Source of the DNA: Taxillus chinensis
Taxonomy: Eukaryota > Streptophyta > Magnoliopsida > Santalales > Loranthaceae
Assembly: GCA_023512835.1 (NCBI GenBank)
Contig: CM042084.1
Span: 13,417,842 to 13,481,841, forward strand
Length of the DNA stretch: 64,000 nucleotides
Direction: 5' to 3'
The notes under the pieces are model-generated. The model worked only from the letters and a program-made list of their open reading frames with translations, did not search any database and was not told the origin of the DNA. Shown in pieces: positions 1-12,414 of this stretch; positions within the stretch are counted from its first letter, which is position 1, and every line of letters begins with the position of its first letter. Both the position numbers and the translations under genes were made by a program.

Positions 1-2571
1 ATAAATAGTTAAAATAAATAGACTAAAAAATATATTTAGATTGTTAGAAAAGATTAAAAAAATAATTTTGATTATTTGGAAGAAACTATAGTAAATGCTT
101 TCATGAGACAATATAGTGTCCTAAACTTTATTTTATATGTGTTGGAATCTAGTATAAGAGATTGAAGCAAACCTAACTTGTGAAAATATTTAAGCCAAAC
201 TAAGAACCGAACAAAAGTATAACCTACGTAAGTAACTTCGTAGAGTCTCTTTGAAGGGAACTCAAAGAAAGTTAGACTTGACTTGTACTGATAATGTTTT
301 ACGACGGTAAAACTTTTGACCAAACTTGGCAAAGAAAAAGAACGAAGATACTTAATAAAATAAAATGGTAGTGTTTAATTATCGAGAACTCAAGCCAAAA
401 ACACTAGGTGATGTAAGCATAATGAAAGAAAGAAATTCTGAACATTTTTAAAGACTCAAAAATGTCTAAGGCAATACATTAAACATACGTCAACAAAATG
501 TAAGCAAGAAACTCTACATATTTAATAGGTCGAAGCCGTTTTGATCGGAATTAAGATTTAAAGTCTTCGTGTGTTAAAACAATGACACAATAGGATTTCT
601 AGCTAACATAATCAAGGAATATATATCAATATTTCTCGATGATGTACACAAGAAATTTTCGATGGCACATCAATATTTCTTAATGTCGTATTTAAGTTCT
701 TAATGACATCAGTTTTTTTCACACGTAACCAAGAAAAACACAATCTCAGTTCTGATATGTTTTTCTCATCAGTTTTAAATTTGCTCATTAATGAATAATA
801 AATTGAACAATTAAATACATTAAATGTTTTAATTTGATTAAAATTAATGCTACGAGTGGATTTAGTGTTTGTGCTTAGGATCTTTGAAAACTTTATGAGG
901 TGTGGATAGGGTTGGTTTTGCCGATTTGGTTCGTCCGAGGAATGTTTTTAGTTAGTTTAATGTGTTGGAACCATTCTGCATGATGAAGAACACCCCAATT
1001 GGATGCAGGACCTGTGCACGAAGCACGGATGGTGGTTGCACGTGGCGTGTGTTGCCCGTAGCAGACCGTGTGGCAAGTTGGATCTGCCCATGGCAGTAGC
1101 GCCATGGGCAACAGGCAAGGGGGGAGGGGAGTCATGGTTGGGCGTACCCGTGCTGTCATACTCTAAGCATGCCTGTAGCGGTGGCGCCACTAGCAAAGTT
1201 GTTTATTTTATAAAGTGTTATCAGTAATTTCAAGGAGAAGATTATTATTCCTGGGAAATATTGTAATTAAAAAATTATTGTCAGCTATGTCAGTGAAGGA
1301 AGGCAAGTGGTACAATACAGTATAGAAGCCATATGTATATAGAGCAGTGTATTGCATTTCAATACGTAAGTTTTGAAGGTTTAGGCCAACTTAAGTTTTG
1401 TTATATCAAATTACTGTGTATTGAGTTACTTTGATTCAAGTCAGGTATATATATCTCGATTCAATTAAGTTAGAGTGTTTGATTCAAGACATTTACTTCA
1501 AAACGAGTAATTCAAGTCATGAATTAGTTCAAGACAAACTTTATATTTTAATTACCTCTATATTAAAGAAGCTAATTCTAAGAAGTTTGGTGTGATACAG
1601 AAATTGCACCATATGTTGTAGCACAGCAGTTGCACATTTGTTTGTATCAAGTCTGTTTTGATACTTCTGTCAAAACTAGTTAGAGCTGAATCCTATATCT
1701 ATCATGAAGGTGTTAGTAAATCTAGTAAAAGTTCACACACACGCACGCCCGCACACATTTCTTGTTGTACACAGTTTGAATAATCCCTAGTTTGGGATCT
1801 TGGGAATAACAAAAGAGCTTCTATCCAATGCAATTGACCCAGTTAGATAAAGAAAGATAAAGATAAAATATCATAATTTGCGTCAAGTTCCAAAATTCAG
1901 ATAAATATGGACATTAAATGGCTATGTTGATTTTGCAAATTCGGATATAGTTTTATTTTCAGCCTTCTGATTTTTTGTTATCACCATTCACACCAGATTA
2001 AGGACTTAATGGAAAACGAAGTCAAACGAGGCCAATATATTGAAGAAAACATTATTAGTATTTGGGTAATAAAACATCATAAGTACTAAAACCTAAAAAA
2101 ATGACCTCCGGGGTTTAGTGCTTAAACTAGATTACTAGTTAAGATAGAACTGTCACTTAATACTTCTAGGAGTAATAGTACATTTTCAAACCTAAATAAG
2201 GTAAAGGTTAAAGAACGAACACCAAGTGTTGGCCTTGCTGCAGGAATATATACATACCCAAAAATATTTGTTAACTTTGCTGCTAGAATAAATAAATGTT
2301 ACACAGATACATGGATGAGCCATCAAAAGCAGGTCACAAAAATGACTACATAAAAGAAAAAGAAAAAAAAAGACTGCTTGTAAGATCGACTAGATTAATT
2401 AGACAAACATTACACGAGACATGCATAAAGAACGAACAGCACCGAACGGCCAACGCTGCCCCCACAAGGAAAATACTAAACGACCAGAGACGTACAAAAC
2501 TGAATGGTAGGGATGGAATGCGACATTCAAAAGGTACCTCATAGGCTGTAAAAAGATCTTCTACGAGCAAG
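1..2571. other. 3' flank of UTP4, no gene recognised
   Basis: AT-rich sequence downstream of the UTP4 stop codon. Short open frames exist on both strands but none shows a domain, a repeat of known type or exon-like borders. A GC-richer island at about 940-1200 contains only short frames that overlap on both strands. A short CA-rich run lies near 1735-1765. The UTP4 3' untranslated region must begin just below 2572, but I cannot place its end. Confidence 0.5.
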
Positions 2572-2887
2572 TTACGTCCCAAAAATATGTCTATGAACAG
2601 GCGGGGCATCAAAGGTTTTTACAACCTCCATCCAAGGTTTGTCGATGACCAAGATTGAATTTTTGGAAAGGTATCCAACAAACAAAACAGGGTCTTTGAA
2701 GGCACAAAATTCAAAATTCTTTCTACCAATTAATTTGGTCTCTATATTGTGGTCTTGCAACTTACGTTTTAATCTAGCATTCATGGCAGAATTTTGCAAC
2801 ATCTTTGATGCTGAATCCACACCGCTGAAGATTACACTATCATCGTCTTGATCCACTGGCCTCCCAAAATCTATCAAGCACATGGCC
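2572..2887 (-). CDS. UTP4: UTP4 exon 11 and stop (residues 731-835)
   Basis: Terminal exon. It codes [17 protein letters not shown] and a long C-terminal tail with the late blade [20 protein letters not shown], and finishes at TAA. Acceptor is TTTTAG directly before the first base. Confidence 0.93.
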
Positions 2888-5800
2888 CTAAAACAAGCAC
2901 CAGTTATAACAGTTTAACAATTGATCAATAATTATGAAGTGCGGGAATACATATTAAGTAAAAACACCAGGGTTCTACATGATATCCCATTCCCATATCC
3001 AAAAAAACTAATTATTTCAAGTGAACTTATATTTAAAGTCACATTTTCGTCGGTCTTACCTAAGGCCCTGACCACTGAAGCCCTAACAAGCAGCAACATA
3101 GCCATTGAGACCATCAATAATTCTCGGGATATGCAGCCAATAAATAATTAAGATAAAGTTATTATAAGGTTGGTGCAATTTTTGTGCCCACAAATCTAAC
3201 ATGCCTAGGTTCCCGATCTTCCCCAAATGAGCTTTTAAAATTAAAAAAAATGTAGCAATTTATGGTGAAGGGAGTAGCATGCCAAGGGGCGAAGGAGATC
3301 CATGCCTAACACCCTTCATAGGTTGGACGTGCATGTTGAATTCTTCTTTTTTTGACATACCCTACCTAAAGGCTGTGTCCATGCACTAGAGCCTACAAGA
3401 ATGTATAATGGCCTTACCAAAAATAAAATGTATAACGGCAACAATCACACTATATTTAGCCCCAAGAACAGTCAAAGAATGGGACAACGGCCATATATTC
3501 ATTTAAATCTGGTAACAATAGAAATTAGTATGCCACATAGTAAGCTCAGGGAAATAAGTAGACAATATCAAGTAAATAAAAAGAAGTGTACCTGGCACTG
3601 TATATAATCACTGCCAATGTACTTGAGGAAGGAAGAAAAGACAGTCCAAGAACTTCCCCAGGGAATTCTTGGTATCTCCTGGGCAGAACAAATGTGTGCT
3701 GCATTGACCATTTCCCCAACTGTTTGGCCTCCACATCAAAGGCATAAACCTGATTTGAAGATGTTGAGATTATTAGCACATTGCTATTTTGTGGAGGAAA
3801 ACCACCAGCCGTAACAGAAGCACCATCCAGTCTTGATAAAAACCAGTGTTGCCTGTCATGCCCACCCAAAAATCACATTAGAATGAAATTTAACACATGA
3901 AACCTTCGATGGCTTGAAGCATCTTAAAACATTGATTCTAGTTAAATATATGCATGCACTAATTTAAATGTAGCTCTGGAAACACTAGAAAAGGAAAAAA
4001 CAAACAGAGCAAAAAAATAAGTGTAGCTCCACACCTCTGTGTCTCCAAATTAAAGATATATATATCCCCAAGGCAGTTTATAGCTGCTAGCCACTGGCCA
4101 TCAGAACTGGTATACATTCTAGTTATAGGAGGCTCTCTAGGGGAGAAATCCTCTTCAAGATCTTTGCGACATGGTGTAAAACTATGCAATGATTTTGAAT
4201 TAACCACATCAACCACCTGGAGCCACAGCCAATAAATAACACATTATCTTTGTTCAATAGAGAGAGAGAGAGAGAGAGAGAGGAAGGACGAAAAAAACAA
4301 AAGGGGGAATGCATTATCACACTAGAAAATCACAGAAGCGAATCAAATAGAATATATATATATACATATGTATATATATATATATAAGATCCCCATTTGG
4401 AATATAATTAAATGTCACATGAGCACATAGCATTTTTAATTGTACAGCTTTCTTATGAACTGATGGGAAGACATTGTATAGGACACCAAAAATCAACAAA
4501 TATTAGCAGGCAAGGAAATGTAAGTTAAAATGTTCATATAACCAAGCCCCCAAGGCTCAGTGATTTTTCATTGGCAAACATACAAAGCAAGAAACAACCA
4601 CTTTACACTTCGATTAACATTTACTCTCAGCCATAAATACACAACTTCATTTCTTTATCAAATCCTGCATTTTGAAACTCACTTCGATTCATTCAACATA
4701 CTTCAAAATGGGTATTTTATGTCAATGCCATCCCAGAAAGAGCTTTCTAATTTGTGCTCCACAACATGTCACCAAAATATATTATTTAAATAACATTTAA
4801 AGATTATGATTTAAATAACATTTAAAAATTATGATTTAAATAACATTTAAAGATTATGATTTAAATAACATTTAAAGATTATTATTTAAATAACATTTAA
4901 AGATTATGATTTAAATAACATTTAAAGATTATGATTTAAATATAAAAAGATCAAGGCATCGGGAGTACTAAAACACTAAACACACAATGATTTAAATAAC
5001 ATTTAAATCAAGCCTTATGAATCCAAAAGCTTACATGTATCCTTCTGTCATGTCCTGCTATTATCAAGCGTGAAGAATCAAAACTAAAAATCATGGCATG
5101 GGCAAATGGCAGCTTTTGAGGAAGCTGCATTTTGTTAATCGCAAAGGCATTTTTGCCTCCTCCAGGCCGTTTCAATTTAAAAAGCCTGGGTTTCACATGG
5201 TCGGAATATGCAAAAAGCGCTCCTGAAGTACAAATAGCACTGCAAATAATCTTCCGGGATGCCTTGACACGAGCCAACAATTCTGTGGGAGCAACGCTGC
5301 CTGAAGGGCCAGTATTCTTACCAAGGATGGCACTATTTTTTGTGTGGAGACTTAAAATATCTAACCAATAGGGATTCTGCACTAAAAGCAATGCAGTCTG
5401 ATTAACCGCTGTCCGCGGTACAAGTTGAATCGGCACTCTCTGAGGTGCAGGGCAGATGTCATGTGGAGAAAAGTTGGTAAATTCCATAACAGAGTAGGCA
5501 AAAAGCTTAGTGTCATCACCAGCAGAGATAAGCATCGGAACTCCCAAATGGGCCCACTTATGGTAACCAAAATCAATAGGTTTCTTCTTACGACGAAACC
5601 TTTTTATCCTTTCATCTGGAAGAGGGCCTGCCAATTTAAAAAAAAAAAAAAAAAAGAGAACATAACATTTTTAAAACTAGTCAGTTAAAAGTGTACCAAA
5701 AGATAATGATTGTTGGCACAAAGATGGACACCTTCATGGCTAATAGGAACTGCAACTGCCAGGGCCTTAATATCATGCGTATGAGCTCTTACATAACCAA

Positions 5801-8800
5801 CATGAATCCATTGCTTCATGACAGTTGTGGAAGAATTGTCATTAGTTGATCCATTTGTTTTGTTCGATAGTTTATAAAGAACAACCTGAAAACAAAGGTA
5901 ACTCAATAAGCATCATAAGCAAAAACTTATTACACATCAGGTACATAACAATATAGTGCATATAATATTGTGATGCAAAAGTATGATTTTTGGGTGTATT
6001 CCGCCCTAACGCGAGAGGGAAGGAGTGGGTTGTTAGATATCAACCCAGCTGAATGTTTACATTAGATTTTGTTTTAACGGTTGTTAAACACTTGTGTCAC
6101 CTTGAATCCACAGAAGATAACATTTTTATACTGAATAATAGTTCATTCAATTGTTTAATGTGCATGTGCCCAAAGGCTACATAATTCCAAGTCGAAGAAA
6201 ATTATGAAAGTATTAAGACCTAATTAGCAAACCCAATTGATATGAAACACTACAAAATAATCATATAGAACTCTATTGTACAAACTACTGAAAAACTAAT
6301 AAAATCAAATTCCAATGAATTGTACAAATTATTAGACCCTTCACTCCTCCAATGCTCAGCCCCAAAGGAAAAGAATTTGCCCTTATAGTTTGAGTTAAAA
6401 GGGGGATGATAGACACATAAATTTAAGACTAAAATCTTTGAAATGTATCCGGCACATCACAAGAACTATATTTCTTGAGCTATAGTCTACCATATGCACC
6501 CATGGTAAATTCGTTTTCACATAACTACCATGTGCATGGCTCCCACTCGAAATACCTTTGTCCTCTGATATTTGTTTACTTTGCCTTCATCTTTTCAATC
6601 ACATTTACAATCCTTTGCTTGACATCTTGAACAGACGTAGCCCTATCCATGGGAAATTTTAGTAAAGCCATGCCAAACACCAAATCTTCTGATACTGTAT
6701 CTCTTTAATGGGCCACAATCCATTGGGCAAATCAGAATAGGATATTTGACATTTTCCCATAGTCAATCTTCTAGCAAACTCCATAAAAATTCCTTCAGGT
6801 TTTTTAGCTTGGCAGGTTTCAATCTCAGTCTCTGCTTTCCTCAAAATCAGACCTCCCTTCCACTACAGAATTGTAGTGGTTGTCTCCTTAGCATGAGCAT
6901 ATGGCTATATACGCCAAATATTTTCCTAGCCATAAGAGTAGCATTGGTGTCATACTGCTAAGTTTTACCAAGCAAAATATGGCAGACATCCATATCGATA
7001 AACATCACACACAATGCCATCTTTACAGATTTTCCCCGTAGAATAGGAACATGACAAATTTCAGTTACCTTAACTGCCTGTCCCTCAATTCAATATGGAT
7101 TCAGATGTGAATCATTTTCAGTTGTCGATGATCCACCAAGGCCTTACGATTCCCACTGTTGATAATCAAATTACAAATTTTGAATAACAGGCCAACAAGA
7201 ATTTAAAATCTAGTCTGTGTTTTAACAAGTTTACCTTGTTGGTTTTCACAAATTTAACTACTTCAAATTCAGGAGAAATCGAGAAAGGATGTTTTAAATT
7301 CTCCAAACAACTCCAAGTGCATACAAGATGCATGAGCAAAACATACATGCAAGGGATTTCTCAATACTAATTTAAAAAAAAAGTTCATCGGAATTACAAG
7401 GAATACTGACAATTCAAAAGGGTTAAATCAGATGAGTATGAAATAACCCAAATAGATTATCATTACCATCAACAATCATCCATAAGTGTACATGCACCTC
7501 AGACTGCATGCCAGTTTGACAGGCGCAAGCCTTGCATAAGGAACACAGCGTTGGTAAGATGAGCAAAAAGTGCACCTGGCTGGGCCTAGAGTCTAGACAC
7601 AATCCTAGGTGAGATTTTAACCGTTATATTGGAAGTTCAATAAAGCAAACCTGTTTCAGAAGGATTCAGAATCCAATGATGATATCATTATTTTCTACGC
7701 TAAATTTTGGGGTGGCAAAGACGCACTGGAACTTTATTTTGCTGTACTGTACCATTGTGCTCGGCAAAAAACTAAGTAGAAAAGTGGTGGGCGAGGTAGA
7801 AGAAACTTTGGGAGATTGAGAGGAAGGAAGAGATGTATTGAAGGAAATTAGTATGCTTTCAGATGGCAACAGAAAAATAGTTTTTGAGAGCTGCAGAGGC
7901 ATGTTCATGCAGAAGTGAGTCTACATATTTGCCCCCTTTAAATTTATATGGATGGCATTGCTAATTATGCCAATACACCAGCTAGCAACTTTATGCTTTT
8001 TTCCAGTAAATGTTAGTACAAAATATCTCAAAAGTACTACTTGAATCTCACTAAACATAAATAGCCCACCAAACAACATCAGATAATCTACCATAGGCTT
8101 TCCCTAACATACATCACTAGATACTTTGTCATACGCTTCTTCATATATAAATTGCTTTAATAGGCATGGCTTGATAGTATGATTTATTAGTTTCATTACT
8201 CAATAATTTAAACAATCTTGTATGTCACCATTGTTTGTATACAAGAAAATTTATTAGAGCATTAACACCAGCTTCTCACTAAGTTTCCTTAAATTTACAG
8301 TTTTAAACTACTTTTTACTTTCCTATACAAATATAAATCACAATAAATTCCCTAAATCAAACTTTATATGATTAATATAATATTTATACTATTTATTTTA
8401 TTTAATAATAATTTTTTTATAAATTAATATGAAATAAAAGTTAATGTTATGAAAAATGTAAAGAAAATAAGCGAGAATTTTTTTAATATATTTTAATAAT
8501 TATAGAAAATGAATAGCGCTTTTAATACATTGAAAAATACTGTACAAATCTCATAGAAAGTTAAATATAAGACATCGGATGTGAAAATAATTTTATGATT
8601 TTTTAACTTTTTTTCCTTAAATATAAAAAAATAAACTTCTATAAAGAATCTGCTACTAATACTCTTACTCTTTTATTCATCAAACAACTTATTACTCTGT
8701 TAAAACTTATTAAATAATTTAATCGATAACTTAACCTACAACTTACTAAGGCATTTTCAAATCTCGATTAAGGATTTGAGACTCGAGTATTTTTTTAACT

Positions 8801-11800
8801 ATCGGCAAAATGATTTTGCCATGCAAAGGAGAATCTAAAATGGGGGTATTGACACCAAGCTATTTAATGACCAAAAAGAGGTCAAATTAAAAGTTTAGGA
8901 CATCGCATCCATTTAGCCAATGACCTAAACCAAATTTAAAAATAAAGGAGATAACTAAAAGTCATCCTTGAAATCATAAAAACACAACATTAAATCCTCC
9001 TAGATCACCCATTTCTATGCAAAGCCAAGTTGTTGAAAACACCATTTTTTGCATTCACTTATATTTCTACAACGTGCATCCAATTCTTTTGTAACCAGCC
9101 AACCTACCTACCCAAGCAAAATAAAATTTATTGCCCTTGTTCTAAATATGCAAAACATTATACTTAAGCAATAGTTTATATATAAATATATAGGAAAAAA
9201 TAATTTATTTAATAAAAAAATACTAAGGCAACGAGGCCATTACCAAACCACAAAAAGAAAAAAAAACATGAAGATGGGAGATCAAGAATCCCATCTGAAT
9301 AATGAATATTAAGTCACAACAATATCAAGAAACAAAGACCACATGTGGCCTTTCAACCTTTCGACAGACTCCCAATATTATCAACAGCCCAATAAATCTC
9401 CTTCTAGAAGACCGAGAAAAACACTAGGGGGGCTGCTTTCAGAAACTATTTTACCTTAAAATGCCTCATATCCCCATAAAACGCCTCAATCTCATTAATC
9501 AAGAGAAATGAAAGTAGGAGAAAAAAGATTATTATATTCATGTAATAGTAGTAGCATATCACAAAGATGGGGAAATGAAAGTAGGAGAAAAGACTTCTTC
9601 AAATACAAACTTTGTATGACCCCAACCTTCATGATTTACTTAGACTCAGAAAGGCCTTCAAATTCCATATAGCAGTTTTTTTTCCAAAACTATTAATCAA
9701 GGGCAAACATTGAATATATTAAATGCATTTAAAATTCTAACAAATTTATTCAAATATTTCATCTAGATGTCTTTCATTAAGACTCACAAATAGAATAACT
9801 TCAATTTTTATATATAAAAATTATATATATATATATATATGCACATGAAAACGAATAAGGCAACCTATATGGGCTTTTGTCATTTAGAAATGCATTTTTC
9901 AAAAAAAAAAAAAAAGATCCTTTGAACTTCTTTGATCCTTCCTATGATCTCAAACAACGCACTTCACAAAGAACAGAACAATGTTATCAAAGCAAAACAC
10001 AGGGAAAAAATCTAATATTGAATAAGATAAACATCCCATACCTGGCCATCAGAACCAGCAGAAAAAACTCTATTATGGCCAGGTGCAGCAGCTAGGGCAT
10101 AAACATCACCTTTGTGAACAGAAAAAACTTGCAACAGAGTCCCATGTTTAATGTCCCAAAATTGAACACTACCAGAACTGTCAGCACTAACAAGTGTCCC
10201 ACACCTGAAATTAATGAAACTCAATAAATGTGAAAGTAACCCAAAAAAATGAATTTTAAAAATAAATATAAAAATAATTTAAATACATATATATTTTTAA
10301 AATATACCTAAGGGAAAGTAAAGACCATACACAAAGCTCAGGCCCACTTCCTGATCCTCCTAATCCCACTGTTATTCTATAGACCTCATGAGCAAGATTT
10401 GCATCCCAGCATCTCACAAACCTACAATTGCCAAGTTATACAAGTGTAAGTCACTCGTATAGTAGACTCAGGTATTGTAGCCGTTAGAAAACACTAACTT
10501 AAACTGGCATGTGTATAATTTATTTATATTTTAATTGTAATTTCATGTTTCACGTCTGATTAAATTGAAAAGGTAAATTACTACATACCCGTCACTGCTA
10601 CCAGAAAATATTAACTTTGAATCAGGACTCCAGGCCACGCTTAAAATACGGCCTGAAGAACAAAACAAGAGTAATTGAAAATTGGAAAATTTTAAGATCC
10701 CAAGCAAAATCATTTGACTAACAAGGTTTACATATCTCACCACTGACCCTGGGCAACGATTTATAGTAAGTCAACACATCTGAATCATAAATATTGTATA
10801 ATCGCACACATCCATCATCACAGGCCAAAGCTATACGGATATTTTCTTCTGGTTGCTCATGAGCTTGTACTCGACCTCTATCATCCTCACTTTCACTCGA
10901 CTCGGTGTCACCATCATCATCCAATTTATCATTTGAATACCCATTTTCGATATAATGGGATTCTTCCCCTGCATGTAATTCTGGAACGCTATATAGAGCC
11001 ATTGACATTTGCCAAATTGAGACACCAATAGAACTCACTGCAATCTGTCACCATGCAAAAAGTAAGGCACATACTCAATTTTGAATTCAAACAATAGTAT
11101 CTTTGTCCTTGGCATATTTGTCCAACAAGACAATACTCCATCATAACAGAAAACCGGACAACATTAGTATCCTCTAGCTAGCTAATGAGAAGTTGCAAAA
11201 ACGGTTCTATTTTAGGGGGAAAAGGTGCAGATCTATAGCAATGTTGAGTGGTTTAAACATAAATGTTTTGAGTATGGAGAACATGTATTATGAACTAGTA
11301 AAGTCATAACCAACACATAAAGCGACGAAGTAAACGAACTGGAACAGAAACCGCTGTACCTTTTGCTTCAAATCAAAAAGATCCCACTCCGACACGGATC
11401 CGTCGATGCTGGACGAGAACAATCGACCAGAAATTCCGCCTCCGGGGCGTGAAGGGCACCACACGAGCGATGAAATCCTCGAACTAGGGTTTCCATGTAT
11501 CGTCTGCGCCCGAAGTCGAATTAATTCAATACGTGAAGAGCATGAAAGTCAAAATCAGGGATAACAAGGACGAGTATAGGGAGATAGTACCAACTGACAG
11601 TTCCAGCCGACGGAACCGGGAGAGACAAGCCATATCTCGAGGGAGCCGTCCTCGCGGGCGGCTGCAACCTGTGAGCTGTCGGCGCTGGTGACGAGGGCGA
11701 CCACCGGAGATGGATTCCAATCGACGGAACTGTTCCGGTAGACTTCCACCATTTTCTGCGAGGAAACCGGCGGCGGCGGGTGGAGAGAGGAGGGATCGGC

Positions 11801-11803
11801 CAT
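2572..11803 (-). CDS. UTP4: UTP4/Cirhin homologue (POPCORN-type), WD40 nucleolar protein, 11 exons
   Basis: Exons in transcript order: 11803-11591, 11503-11360, 11044-10741, 10652-10589, 10421-10308, 10204-10042, 5885-5732, 5627-5035, 4216-4035, 3852-3592, 2887-2572. Every intron is GT-AG, phases agree throughout, and the sum is 2508 nt, giving 835 residues and a TAA stop at 2574-2572. UTP4 belongs to the t-UTP/UtpA part of the small-subunit processome, which acts in the nucleolus on pre-18S rRNA; the Arabidopsis homologue is PCN. The sequence shows successive WD-type blades (for example [62 protein letters not shown]), an acidic linker at residues 158-174 and a basic cluster at 392-401. Start: the first in-frame ATG (MADPSS) has A at -3 and G at +4; a second ATG at 11752 (MVEVYR) would drop 17 residues and begin closer to where homologues begin. 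The upstream frame has no other ATG. Length is close to the Arabidopsis protein. Confidence 0.93.
3592..3852 (-). CDS. UTP4: UTP4 exon 10 (residues 644-731)
   Basis: Codes [20 protein letters not shown] and [17 protein letters not shown], then [15 protein letters not shown], a C-terminal beta-propeller region conserved among UTP4 proteins. Donor GTACAC, phase 2 at both ends. Confidence 0.93.
4035..4216 (-). CDS. UTP4: UTP4 exon 9 (residues 584-644)
   Basis: Codes [19 protein letters not shown] and the blade [20 protein letters not shown]. Phase 0 start after CCAG, phase 2 end at GTGTGG. Confidence 0.92.
4258..4282. repeat. AG microsatellite
   Basis: Uninterrupted AG dinucleotide run inside UTP4 intron 9. 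A second run, TA-type, lies in the same intron at about 4352-4387. Confidence 0.9.
4784..4945. repeat. 25-base minisatellite in UTP4 intron 8
   Basis: Six head-to-tail copies of a 25-base AT-rich unit beginning ATTTAAATAACATTTAAAG, plus a partial copy, with one or two substitutions between copies. A detached half copy lies at 4988-5010, only about 25 bases from the exon 8 donor. Confidence 0.9.
5035..5627 (-). CDS. UTP4: UTP4 exon 8 (residues 386-583)
   Basis: The largest exon, 593 bases. It starts GPLPDE, has a basic run (residues 392-401) resembling a nuclear localisation signal, then [18 protein letters not shown] and [17 protein letters not shown], stretches highly typical of plant UTP4. 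It ends with [19 protein letters not shown] at a GTAAGC donor. Confidence 0.95.
5732..5885 (-). CDS. UTP4: UTP4 exon 7 (residues 335-386)
   Basis: Codes VVLYKLSN, a polar linker, then [20 protein letters not shown]. Ends in phase 1 at GTGTCC, completing a glycine codon with exon 8. Confidence 0.92.
6440..7110 (-). pseudogene. Ty3/gypsy pol remnant in UTP4 intron 6
   Basis: Read on the minus strand, with stops and frameshifts, the order is: a protease-end segment with DVCHILLG followed by QYD (about 6950-7050), a short linker to the reverse transcriptase with [10 protein letters not shown] (about 6710-6740), then directly an integrase C-terminal part with [11 protein letters not shown] and a GAYG stretch (about 6480-6640). 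The reverse transcriptase, RNase H and integrase core are missing, so an internal deletion of most of pol is implied. It is in the same orientation as UTP4. The family call rests on the motif order of Ty3/gypsy elements. Confidence 0.6.
8257..8664. mobile_element. Harbinger-like MITE with TTA target site
   Basis: An AT-rich 408-base segment with imperfect inverted ends (GAGCATTAACACCAGC against the complement of GCTACTAATACTC), flanked on both sides by TTA. Its right half recurs at 14430-14582 and, inverted, at 19108-19300. Three-base TTA duplications are typical of PIF/Harbinger elements; the superfamily call is inference because no transposase is present. Confidence 0.5.
10042..10204 (-). 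CDS. UTP4: UTP4 exon 6 (residues 280-334)
   Basis: Two half-blades: [18 protein letters not shown] and [25 protein letters not shown], a typical WD40 pattern. Ends in phase 0 at a GTATGG donor, followed by the longest UTP4 intron (4156 bases). Confidence 0.93.
10308..10421 (-). CDS. UTP4: UTP4 exon 5 (residues 242-280)
   Basis: Codes [19 protein letters not shown], a glycine-rich turn and [11 protein letters not shown]. Acceptor TGTAG, donor GTATAT, phase 2 at both ends. Confidence 0.92.
10589..10652 (-). CDS. UTP4: UTP4 exon 4 (residues 221-242)
   Basis: A 64-base exon coding [22 protein letters not shown], the first half of a WD blade. Acceptor is TTCAG and donor GTATGT. It joins exon 5 in phase 2 to complete the blade SSDGFVRCWD. 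Confidence 0.92.
10741..11044 (-). CDS. UTP4: UTP4 exon 3 (residues 120-221)
   Basis: Begins [13 protein letters not shown] and includes an acidic serine-rich loop (about residues 158-174) inserted between blades, then [15 protein letters not shown]. It ends in phase 1 at a GTGAG donor. Such an acidic loop fits a nucleolar protein, but its role here is inference. Confidence 0.92.
11360..11503 (-). CDS. UTP4: UTP4 exon 2 (residues 72-119)
   Basis: Phase 0 at both ends. Starts with [15 protein letters not shown], passes a glycine-rich loop and ends with the blade [19 protein letters not shown]. Acceptor CAG and GTAC donor are both visible. Confidence 0.92.
11591..11803 (-). CDS. UTP4: UTP4 exon 1 (residues 1-71)
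   Basis: Holds the start codon, a short proline/serine-rich leader and the first WD blade with [15 protein letters not shown]. It ends after codon 71 at a GTAC donor (plus-strand 11587-11590). If translation begins at 11752 instead, the leader is untranslated. Confidence 0.88.
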
Positions 11804-11912
11804 GATGGCAGGGTCCGTGTTCTCGCGGAAGCGGTTGCGGGTAAAGAGGAAGCTGTGGAGCAACTACATCGGACGAGCCGATGTTTAGGTTTTTCGGGGT
11901 TTAAGAGGGAGC

Positions 11913-11921
11913 GGTTTAGGG
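11913..11921 (-). promoter_or_regulatory. telo-box-like motif upstream of UTP4
   Basis: The plus strand reads GGTTTAGGG, a permutation of the plant telomeric repeat, about 110 bases upstream of the UTP4 start codon. Telo-boxes near site II elements mark promoters of plant ribosomal-protein and ribosome-biogenesis genes. Confidence 0.55.
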
Positions 11922-11990
11922 CATGAATTTTTTAATATCTGGACGGCTCAAACAGAATTGGAGTTCGGATCGTATTGGACCGGTAAGTGC

Positions 11991-11996
11991 TGGGCC
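11991..11996 (-). promoter_or_regulatory. site II element (TGGGCC) upstream of UTP4
   Basis: TGGGCC lies about 190 bases upstream of the UTP4 start codon and about 70 bases from the telo-box-like motif. Site II elements (TGGGCY) bind TCP factors in plant growth-related promoters. The position fits; binding is inferred. Confidence 0.5.
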
Positions 11997-12414
11997 GTTA
12001 GAAGCACAATACTGTGCTGAAGCCGAGTTGGGTTTCAGTGGCCCTGCGGCACTTGTAGGATGGAAAGTGTCGTGATATTCGTTTTTTTTTTTTTTTGCAT
12101 TAAAATACATAAAATATTTTTAAAAAAAATTATCTGTTTTCTTTTAAAATTTTTAAAAACAAGTTATTTTGAAATGCAAAAAATGAAAATATATTATGGA
12201 TGTTTTTTATTTGATATTTTTTATTTCTATTTGTTTTTCGGTGATTCGCCAGTGCAACTGCCTTGGCTTGCCCTCCCTACGAGCGACTCCCACCCGGTGC
12301 CCGATCTGCCGCCTCCCGCACTCTGCCGCCCGCCTGCCCCCTGCGACCTCCCTCCTAGCACGACACCTGCCCGGTGTCACGACCCAAACAATCGTGGTTG
12401 CGGCGGGATATTGT

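Larger units (their letters stand above)
5886..10041. other. UTP4 intron 6, TE-filled
   Basis: Besides the gypsy remnant and the Harbinger-like element listed separately, the intron holds AT-rich sequence with no recognisable exon. Reading frames near 7666-7908 show no domain. A TA microsatellite lies at 9823-9841. Confidence 0.6.

Noticed and set aside
11804..11863. In-frame extension of the UTP4 N-terminus upstream of 11803
   Set aside because: The frame is open but the upstream start would be TTG; the first ATG is at 11803 and a stop precedes the extension.
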